Below, piece by piece: positions 1 through 5,477 of a DNA stretch of 7,590 nt. The notes beneath the pieces are model-generated. The model saw nothing but the letters and a program-made list of their open reading frames with translations, was not told where the DNA came from and made no database searches. Numbering within the stretch: position 1 is the first letter of the stretch; every line of letters begins with the position of its first letter. Source of the stretch: Bacteroidota bacterium. Its GTDB lineage: Bacteria > Bacteroidota > Bacteroidia > M30B66. The translations under genes and the position numbers were made by a program. The DNA is taken from positions 1-7,590 of the forward strand of contig CANMGM010000110.1 of NCBI GenBank assembly GCA_947497195.1. The letters are read 5' to 3'.

Positions 1-161
1 AATCGTTAATAAATCATCCGGCATCCATGACCCACGCTTCGATTCCGAAAGCCGAACGCGAAAAAGTTGGGGTTGTAGACGGACTCATCCGCTTGTCGGT
101 TGGTATTGAGGACGCCGACGATTTAATTGCAGACCTCGAAAAAGCACTTGCTGCTGTTTAA
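1..161 (+). CDS. PLP-dependent trans-sulfuration enzyme, C-terminal fragment (5' partial)
   Basis: Only the last 52 codons are present; reading frame 3 enters from the left edge and ends at TAA 159-161. The peptide contains HPASMTH, then an Arg-containing stretch, then DGLIRLSVGIED and a final DLIADLEKAL helix. This is the C-terminal signature of the Cys/Met-metabolism PLP enzymes: cystathionine gamma-synthase, cystathionine gamma-lyase, methionine gamma-lyase and O-acyl-homoserine sulfhydrylase. In the family, the Arg of the RLSVG segment binds the substrate carboxylate. These cytoplasmic enzymes carry out beta/gamma elimination or replacement on sulfur amino acids or activated homoserine. 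The PLP lysine and the residues that separate the subfamilies lie upstream of the window, so the exact reaction cannot be decided. The family assignment is secure; the specific enzyme is not. Confidence 0.88.
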   Translation, partial: SLINHPASMTHASIPKAEREKVGVVDGLIRLSVGIEDADDLIADLEKALAAV

Positions 162-164
162 GGC

Positions 165-884
165 ATGAAATCGGTTTGGATTACCGGAACCTCACGTGGA
201 TTGGGAGAGGCACTGGCCCACAAATTCTTGCAGCGCGGTTGGCATGTACACGGAATTGGTCGCACGCATACCATTGAAGATGAATCGTACCATGCCGATT
301 ACCTCGATTTGGCCGACCCGCAAGCTGTTTTGGCGTATCGTTTTTCGATTCCTGATATTCCAACGCAGGCTCTGTTTATTCACAATGCCGGCACCTTGGG
401 CGAAATTGCGCATCTCGGAAATTTTAAAAATCCCCAGCGAATAAACGAGACGTTCCAGGTAAATCTTGTCGCTGCAACAGTATTAAGCAATACGTTTCTA
501 TCGGCAATGAAGCATGCAACTTCCGAATTCGGCATGCTGTTTATTGGCTCGGGAGCAGGGCGCAATGCTTACGATGGCTGGGCTTCGTATTGCAGCAGTA
601 AGGCCGGAATCGATATGCTGGCACGTTGTATTGCAGAGGAAAATAAGGAAGAGAATAACTTCCACATATTCTCTATCGCGCCGGGAGTAATTGATACATC
701 CATGCAGGAAGAAATTCGCGGGGCTAATCCTTCAGAATTCAGAAAAATTGAACGCTTTGAAACCTTAAAGCGGGAAGATAAACTCGAACAGCCCGAAAAT
801 GTTGCCGAAAAGCTTTATCGGGTATGGGAAATGCGCAGCCGTGTGAGCGAAACGTGTATCGATTTGCGCGAACTTACGCTCTAA
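165..884 (+). CDS. SDR-family NAD(P)-dependent oxidoreductase, sepiapterin/benzil reductase-like
   Basis: This is a complete classical short-chain dehydrogenase/reductase of 239 residues, the usual length. The Rossmann nucleotide-binding motif TGTSRGLG is at residues 7-14, NAG at 74-76, the structural/catalytic Asn at 100 (QVN), the catalytic Ser at about 129 (GSG), and the YxxxK pair at Tyr142 and Lys146 (YCSSK). PG at 173-174 follows the catalytic region. The Arg/Ser residues after the glycine motif suggest NADPH. The segment from 173, with PGVIDTSMQEEIR followed by an ERF...LK...L..PE pattern, resembles the (S)-benzoin-forming benzil reductase (YueD)/sepiapterin reductase branch, which reduces a ketone in the cytoplasm. 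The natural substrate cannot be read from the sequence. The ATG lies 3 bases after the stop of the trans-sulfuration gene, so translation is likely coupled; there is no Shine-Dalgarno at useful spacing. The stop overlaps the converging receiver gene. Confidence 0.93.
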   Translation: MKSVWITGTSRGLGEALAHKFLQRGWHVHGIGRTHTIEDESYHADYLDLADPQAVLAYRFSIPDIPTQALFIHNAGTLGEIAHLGNFKNPQRINETFQVNLVAATVLSNTFLSAMKHATSEFGMLFIGSGAGRNAYDGWASYCSSKAGIDMLARCIAEENKEENNFHIFSIAPGVIDTSMQEEIRGANPSEFRKIERFETLKREDKLEQPENVAEKLYRVWEMRSRVSETCIDLRELTL

Positions 885-1267
885 TTGGCGTCTTTCAATA
901 TCGCCACCAAATCATCCAATTCAAGCGGTTTGGTTAGACTTCGCTTAACGATAGAATACGTTGCAGCCTTTTCGCGGTCGAGCGAGTGGGATGAACTCGT
1001 AACAATGAATATTTCGGGGAAATGAGCCATTTCGATCTTCCCGAATTCATCCAGAAAATCCCAACCATCCCAAATGGGCATATTCACATCCAGAAAAATA
1101 ACATCCGGAAGTGTTTCTCCATTGGCATGCAATTTCTGCAATGCCTGAAAAGCTTCGCGACCGTCTGTATACTCCGATACTGTATTACTTAAGCTATTAA
1201 GCGAAATTAATCGCTTAGCGAGCATTACATAAATCGAATCATCGTCGATGAGGCAAACGCTTTTCAT
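881..1267 (-). CDS. Single-domain response regulator (CheY-like receiver)
   Basis: The protein is 128 residues and consists of one receiver domain with no output domain. The acidic pocket is Asp8-Asp10 (LIDDD), the phospho-acceptor is Asp60 (FLDVNMP), the switch Thr/Ser is at 90-91 (IVTSS), and the conserved Lys is 113 followed by Pro114 (TKP). All catalytic positions are intact, so it should accept phosphate. Its start ATG overlaps the TGA of the kinase gene in an ATGA arrangement, which strongly implies translational coupling and makes it the cognate partner of that kinase. This type of receiver is common in Bacteroidota next to PAS-rich kinases. It must act by protein-protein contact, either through a relay to another protein or by direct binding to a target; no DNA-binding or enzymatic partner is in the window. 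The 3' end overlaps the opposing reductase gene by 4 bases. Confidence 0.95.
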   Translation of the reverse strand: MKSVCLIDDDSIYVMLAKRLISLNSLSNTVSEYTDGREAFQALQKLHANGETLPDVIFLDVNMPIWDGWDFLDEFGKIEMAHFPEIFIVTSSSHSLDREKAATYSIVKRSLTKPLELDDLVAILKDAN

Positions 1268-3852
1268 TCAGTTTGTGTTTGTGAGGGCAAAAATACACTA
1301 AAAACTGTTCCTTCATCTACTACACTTTGCACTTCAATTCGGCCACCCATGGCTTCAACCTGATTTTTGGTAAGGAATAATCCCACACCGCGGGCATCAG
1401 GATGTTTGTGGAAGGTTTTATACATGCCGAACATTTTCCTTCCCTGGCGTGCCAAATCAATTCCCAAGCCGTTATCGCGCACATCCAATCGCACAAATTC
1501 ATCGGATTGCGTTACATAAATTTCAACAAATGAGCTGCGCCCTTCAGCCTTGTATTTTATAGAATTTGTTAGCAGATTCAATACGATACTATCCAAATAC
1601 GCTCTGTCGCCTTTCACAAATCTGCTCGCCGATTTCGGGAATCGTACTTCAACGCCTGCTGTCTCAGCAAGTCCATAAACGCTGGCAATCGCATGCTCAA
1701 CAACAACGTTTAAATCGACTGCCGAAAATTGCTTATCGTCCTCTGTCTGGATAAGCGCCACCTCCGACAAATTATAAATTACGTCTGTTAGATTATTAAC
1801 TGCCGTATGGAAATTCGCGAAATAAACATTGTCTTTAAAATCAGGCCATTCAATGCTGAGTAGCGTAATTAAGCCACTTAAATTGGAACTATGCGACCGC
1901 AGATTATGCGAAACAATGTGGGTAAAGTTTCGAAGGCGTTCGTTCTGATGCTGCGTAAGTTCGAGCAATTGCCGCATGTCGTTCTCTGCTTTGCGAATCG
2001 AGGTAATATCGTGCAAATACGCCTGTGATCCAACTATCACATTGTCTTTATAAACCGGTATGGCTCTTCCCTGTAGGTTTAAGGCCGATCCTTCGGTCGA
2101 TAAAAAAACACAATCCAGATCGGTTACAATTTCCCCATTAATGAGCGAAGGCATTACGCGTTGAAACTCCTCGAGGGTTTTTTCATCCAGAAACTGCACC
2201 AAATCAAGGCCCTGTACATCGATATTTTTTACGCCCAATTTCTCTTTCCACGAACGATTTGCCCAAATGAGCTTGCCTTCGTTATCGATGGTATGAATCA
2301 TCTCGGAAGAGTTCTCGAGAATGGTTCTAAAATTCTCCTCACTTTCTTTAATCTCTTGCTCGAATTTGACACGTTCGGTAATATCACTTTCGACGGCCAT
2401 AAATCCGATGTGCACATTCTCGTCGTCGAAAAGCGGAACGATATTAATATCGAGCCAGTATTCCTTGCCCGACTTAGTTCTGTTTAGCACTTCAACCTTA
2501 AGTTCCCGCAATGCGTCGAGACGCTTTCTAATGAAGGCTTTCGATTCCTCGCTTGTTTTTTCAAACTGAAACATTGAAGGTGTTTGCCCTATAATTTCGG
2601 CACGTGTATATTCGGTTAATCGCAGCGTACTTTCGTTTACCCAAATTATTTTGCGGCTAGTATCGGTTATGATTACACAATTTGATGTCTTCTCGGCCAC
2701 AAGCGAAAGACGGCGCACTTCGTTTTCGATGCGCTTTCGTTTGGTTATATCCTGAATTGTTCCGCGAATAACATGTACGTTCGCCGACGCATCGCGAATT
2801 GCCTTTCCGGATATGGAAATCCACCGTTCGAACAAAGGATTGTTCTCGGGTGTGATGCGTAAATCTTGTTGAAATGAGGTGCCGTTTTTAATCGAATCAT
2901 TAAAGAGATTCTCAACAAGGATTGTATTCGCAGGATTAAGCAGCAATTTCCAGCTGTTATCGTTTAGCGGATAGTCGGAAGATATCTTAAAAATCGAGTA
3001 AACAGTTTCTGAAGCATGCCAGTCGCCCGATTCGAGATCGATTTCGTAATTGCCCAGTTCGGCAACTTCCTGTGCTTCGAGCAAGCGAAGACGCGTTAAT
3101 TCCAAGTCGTTGGTTCTTGCCTTAATCTCGTTTTCGAGTTGCTTGTTAAAATCTTCATTTCGCCTTTTTGAATCAAGAAGTGCATCACGAAGTTCCTCCA
3201 GAGCAATATTCAAATCAACGATTTCTGAGGCTCCCGAGTGCTGATCAATTGCAATGGAATAATTGCCTCCTTTCAACTCATTCGCCGCTAGGGTAAGTCG
3301 CGTTACCGGGCGAGAGAGAATTCGGGCAATTCCCAAAAAGACAAATAGCGAAAGCAACAATACAATACCTAAGATTATATAAACGGGTTTGTTTAATTCA
3401 AGAACCTTCTTTTCGAGCTTATCGCGGGAAGCTGCAATAAGCACATAACCTTGCATGTCGTTGGTTCGTAAAGGCCGCTGCTTATAAATAAAGCGCATTG
3501 AATCGGGAGTAAAAACAAGGGCACTGTCTATTTTAACGGGGTTGGATGCGAAAATGAAATCTTTACCCGAAATGGAATCGTGCTGCACTAAGGCTACAAA
3601 CTCAAAATCGCGCGATTCTTTCGCAACATCGATGGATTTAGAAAGGCCTTCGAAGCTTTGATGGTCGAGCGATAATTCGATACTCAGCGTAAGTACTTTC
3701 GATAATTCATCGAGGTTTTTTTCGGCCGACTCGCGAAACAGCCTGCCTTGCTGCATCGGATAATAATAGCCAAGAAACGACATTCCCAGCACCAGAGAAA
3801 TGGCAAAAGGAAGCCAAATCCGCATAGACAAACCCGAGAAAATACGCTTCAT
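1264..3852 (-). CDS. PAS-domain membrane sensor histidine kinase
   Basis: This 862-residue inner-membrane sensor kinase has a first membrane helix at about residues 11-31. An extracytoplasmic loop of about 125 residues (32-155) follows, perhaps Cache/PAS-like, with no family recognised. The second membrane helix is at 157-176, HAMP at about 177-230, and a coiled-coil linker at 228-262. Three PAS domains lie at about 262-372, 383-494 and 505-618; each ends in a PAC-like DIT segment (368-370, 490-492, 615-617). The dimerisation helix has H-box His649 (IVSHNLRS), the likely autophosphorylation site. The ATPase domain shows the N box with Asn763 (NLLTNSIKY), G1 DNGLGI at 793-798, the F-box MFGMYKTF at 807-814, G2 GVGL at 822-825 and a final GT at 848-849. 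All catalytic motifs are intact. There is no fused receiver; the separate receiver gene overlaps its stop. The ATG sits one base after the stop of the binding-protein gene with no Shine-Dalgarno, so coupling is likely. Confidence 0.95.
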   Translation of the reverse strand: MKRIFSGLSMRIWLPFAISLVLGMSFLGYYYPMQQGRLFRESAEKNLDELSKVLTLSIELSLDHQSFEGLSKSIDVAKESRDFEFVALVQHDSISGKDFIFASNPVKIDSALVFTPDSMRFIYKQRPLRTNDMQGYVLIAASRDKLEKKVLELNKPVYIILGIVLLLSLFVFLGIARILSRPVTRLTLAANELKGGNYSIAIDQHSGASEIVDLNIALEELRDALLDSKRRNEDFNKQLENEIKARTNDLELTRLRLLEAQEVAELGNYEIDLESGDWHASETVYSIFKISSDYPLNDNSWKLLLNPANTILVENLFNDSIKNGTSFQQDLRITPENNPLFERWISISGKAIRDASANVHVIRGTIQDITKRKRIENEVRRLSLVAEKTSNCVIITDTSRKIIWVNESTLRLTEYTRAEIIGQTPSMFQFEKTSEESKAFIRKRLDALRELKVEVLNRTKSGKEYWLDINIVPLFDDENVHIGFMAVESDITERVKFEQEIKESEENFRTILENSSEMIHTIDNEGKLIWANRSWKEKLGVKNIDVQGLDLVQFLDEKTLEEFQRVMPSLINGEIVTDLDCVFLSTEGSALNLQGRAIPVYKDNVIVGSQAYLHDITSIRKAENDMRQLLELTQHQNERLRNFTHIVSHNLRSHSSNLSGLITLLSIEWPDFKDNVYFANFHTAVNNLTDVIYNLSEVALIQTEDDKQFSAVDLNVVVEHAIASVYGLAETAGVEVRFPKSASRFVKGDRAYLDSIVLNLLTNSIKYKAEGRSSFVEIYVTQSDEFVRLDVRDNGLGIDLARQGRKMFGMYKTFHKHPDARGVGLFLTKNQVEAMGGRIEVQSVVDEGTVFSVFLPSQTQTE

Positions 3853-3853
3853 G

Positions 3854-4297
3854 CTATCGATCGCTTATCGTTATGGTCATTCCTGCCGGGATATCGCGTT
3901 CTGCAGCTTTTACAACCGCAATTGCACCCGGATTCTTTTTCACGTATTCGATAATTTCGCTGCTGCTATTCAAAAATACCGGCGCATTGGCACGTCCCTG
4001 AAATACGAGTGCCAACCAGTATTTCTGTAAGGCAGAATGACTCATCTGCAAAACCGACGCGGCAAACTGTTCGGCGAATTCGGCTTTACTCGAAGGCATC
4101 ACCACAACTACCTGCTCATTCGATTTCCAGATACTCTGCGTCCCTCTGAAAATGCCATTCATCTGTTTGCGGTTGATGGATGTTAAACCAGTTTTATTCC
4201 CAATCAGCATCAAGCCATCTAACGAGAGTTGCTGTGCAAAAGTTGCCGTTTGGAACAATACAACACAAACGAAAATCAATTTTAATGTCTTCATCAT
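3854..4297 (-). CDS. Small secreted PstS-like substrate-binding-domain protein
   Basis: The 147-residue protein has a clear Sec signal peptide: MMK, a hydrophobic core at about 6-19, and likely cleavage after TFA at residue 21. The mature part matches the short form of the PBP-like-2/PstS-like fold. It has a LTSINRKQMNGIFRGTQSIW segment (38-57), a VVVVMP strand (63-68), a SVLQMS...LQKYW helix (81-94), a VFQGRANAP turn (98-106) and the closing helix and strand EIIEYVKKNPGAIAVV (114-129). Full-length PstS proteins are about twice as long, so this is roughly a half binding protein. The region where PstS has its phosphate-binding Ser/Gly/Thr loop reads PSSKAEF here, so phosphate binding should not be assumed. 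No ABC permease or ATPase is nearby. Its position between a porin and a sensor kinase suggests a periplasmic sensor or adaptor; this is inference. Two consecutive ATG codons are both plausible starts. Confidence 0.85.
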   Translation of the reverse strand: MMKTLKLIFVCVVLFQTATFAQQLSLDGLMLIGNKTGLTSINRKQMNGIFRGTQSIWKSNEQVVVVMPSSKAEFAEQFAASVLQMSHSALQKYWLALVFQGRANAPVFLNSSSEIIEYVKKNPGAIAVVKAAERDIPAGMTITISDR

Positions 4298-4301
4298 CTT
4301 T

Positions 4302-4308
4302 CCCTCCT
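4302..4308 (-). promoter_or_regulatory. Strong Shine-Dalgarno sequence before the PstS-like gene
   Basis: Read on the minus strand, the 16-base gap after the porin stop contains AGGAGGG, with 4 bases between its last G and the first ATG (7 to the second ATG). It is a near-perfect anti-16S match at useful spacing. The kinase, receiver, reductase and porin genes here have no such element, in keeping with the weak use of Shine-Dalgarno sequences in Bacteroidota. It supports a start at 4297 or 4294. Confidence 0.65.
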
Positions 4309-4313
4309 ACACA

Positions 4314-5405
4314 TTAAAAACCATACGCCAGTTGAAGCCTAAAGCCCAGTGTTCCAAGATCTCCGTGAATGAGATGATTACCCGAATGCTTTGTCCAGGT
4401 ATGCTCTACCTGTGCTTTCAAATTCACCAAATAATTGAATTCGTATCGGTAACCAATTGCTGTTTTCAACAGCTCTGTAGGGTAAATATGGAGGTCGTTG
4501 TTGGCGATTTTAATGTAATCGACAAGAATGAACGGCACATTGTGATCGTTAAAACGGTAGCCGATGTAAGTGAAATTGGCCAGATTATCGGCGGTTCCCA
4601 AACTGTCGGTTCGGGTTTGATTGAAGGAGAATTCATTCAAGAACTCCAGTCGTTTTCCAAACCAGGCAAATGATCCAGAAATAAGCTGGAAATCGACAGG
4701 GCCTTTATAGATATTGGAAGGATCGACACCCGGGGTAATTGAATGTCCGATATGCGAACCTGCACTGTTTTGCTTCAGATGATTGTAATAATATGATGCG
4801 CCAATTCGCATGCCCGGCAATGGTTTTATGTGAAAGGCTGTGGTAAGTGCTGGATTTATTCCTCCCTGAAAATTATCGCTCGATGCAATGCCATTTCCCA
4901 AAACAACATCGTAACCAAATCCCCATTTGCCCAAATTCTGTCCCTGCATTTGTATCCCCAAGGTGTGCAGCGGAACCATGTAGGAAAATGAAAACGGGCG
5001 ATCAATCACCGGAAAGAAAACGCGGCCGTGGTGATACACATCGTTCCAGTAATTAACCGGAGTATGAATTTTTCCGGCGATGATGTTGTGATTGTTCGTG
5101 TAGTTGAAGCGCATGAACGAACGCTCAATACTGGGCCTGAAATACGATGTTGCCTGATTAAAGCGTATAACATATTCGCCCAAAAAGCTGATTCGGTTGC
5201 TCAAATTGGAAGTGATGAAAAAATCGTGCTCTCCAAGACTGAAATAACTATCGGTGCTGTCTTTGTGCACAAGCGAATACTCGAGATGCCCGAATCCGTT
5301 GAATTGCGTTTGCTTCAATTGTGCATGCATTTCATTCTGAACCAAACACCCCAGCATACATGCAAGTGCAATAGCTGATTTACTAAGTATTCGCGACTTC
5401 CTCAT
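4314..5405 (-). CDS. Outer-membrane beta-barrel porin-like protein
   Basis: From ATG at 5405 the protein has 363 residues. An N-terminal signal peptide is visible: RKSR, a hydrophobic core at about 10-22, and likely cleavage near MHA/Q at 28. The rest is a succession of short amphipathic strands with alternating aromatic residues, rich in Tyr, Phe, Asn and Gly. The chain ends in LQLAYGF, whose C-terminal Phe is the usual signal for barrel insertion. These features indicate an outer-membrane channel. Substrate specificity is not readable; a loose resemblance to the phosphate-selective porin O/P type is possible but not claimed. The frame can be extended three codons to TTG at 5414, but the ATG gives a normal signal peptide and is preferred. 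It is the first gene of the tight porin, binding-protein, kinase, receiver group and lies 16 bases before the next gene, so it probably delivers or reports a solute to the periplasmic partner. Confidence 0.85.
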   Translation of the reverse strand: MRKSRILSKSAIALACMLGCLVQNEMHAQLKQTQFNGFGHLEYSLVHKDSTDSYFSLGEHDFFITSNLSNRISFLGEYVIRFNQATSYFRPSIERSFMRFNYTNNHNIIAGKIHTPVNYWNDVYHHGRVFFPVIDRPFSFSYMVPLHTLGIQMQGQNLGKWGFGYDVVLGNGIASSDNFQGGINPALTTAFHIKPLPGMRIGASYYYNHLKQNSAGSHIGHSITPGVDPSNIYKGPVDFQLISGSFAWFGKRLEFLNEFSFNQTRTDSLGTADNLANFTYIGYRFNDHNVPFILVDYIKIANNDLHIYPTELLKTAIGYRYEFNYLVNLKAQVEHTWTKHSGNHLIHGDLGTLGFRLQLAYGF

Positions 5406-5437
5406 TCTTTTCAATGATTTTGTTGATTAAAATCTCG

Positions 5438-5445
5438 CGAACTTA
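5438..5445 (-). promoter_or_regulatory. Possible Bacteroidota -7 promoter element for the porin operon
   Basis: On the minus strand TAAGTTCG lies 32 bases before the porin ATG and matches the Bacteroidota -7 consensus TAnnTTTG at five of six defined positions. No convincing -33 TTTG/TTG element is seen at the expected distance of about 19-21 bases. Together these would give a short leader of about 25 bases. The call is weak; read-through from recG is an alternative. Confidence 0.22.
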
Positions 5446-5460
5446 CGAAGGAAAGCCGAC

Positions 5461-5477
5461 ATTTCGCGTCACGAAAT
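5461..5477 (-). other. Short inverted repeat over the recG stop codon
   Basis: ATTTCG (5461-5466) and CGAAAT (5472-5477) form a 6-base-pair stem with a 5-base loop that covers the recG stop codon. No T-run follows on the minus strand, so it is a poor intrinsic terminator. It could be a weak operator or chance. The whole 63-base gap between recG and the porin gene (5406-5468) shows nothing else besides the weak -7-like element. Confidence 0.25.

Noticed and set aside
2161..2569. Plus-strand open frames of 82-108 codons opposite the kinase
   Set aside because: They are antisense to intact PAS domains with clear motifs; no independent coding evidence.
2370..2703. Second PAS domain as a LOV blue-light sensor
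   Set aside because: The segment GQTPSMFQ sits where LOV domains have the flavin-binding NCRFLQ motif, but the reactive Cys is absent.
4152..4673. 173-codon open frame on the plus strand across the porin/binding-protein junction
   Set aside because: It lies antisense to two well-supported genes, has no recognisable domain or leader, and its composition is that of a shadow frame.
3854..5405. Phosphate ABC transport locus
   Set aside because: There is no permease, ATPase or PhoU gene; the neighbours are a kinase and a receiver, and the binding protein is half-length.
867..5447. Shared 12-mer CGCGAACTTACG at about 867-878 and again at about 5436-5447
   Set aside because: One or more 12-base matches are expected by chance in a window of this size, and one copy lies within the reductase coding region.
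5461..5477. Intrinsic terminator for recG
   Set aside because: The stem is only 6 base pairs and no T-run follows on the minus strand, so it is listed only as a weak inverted repeat.
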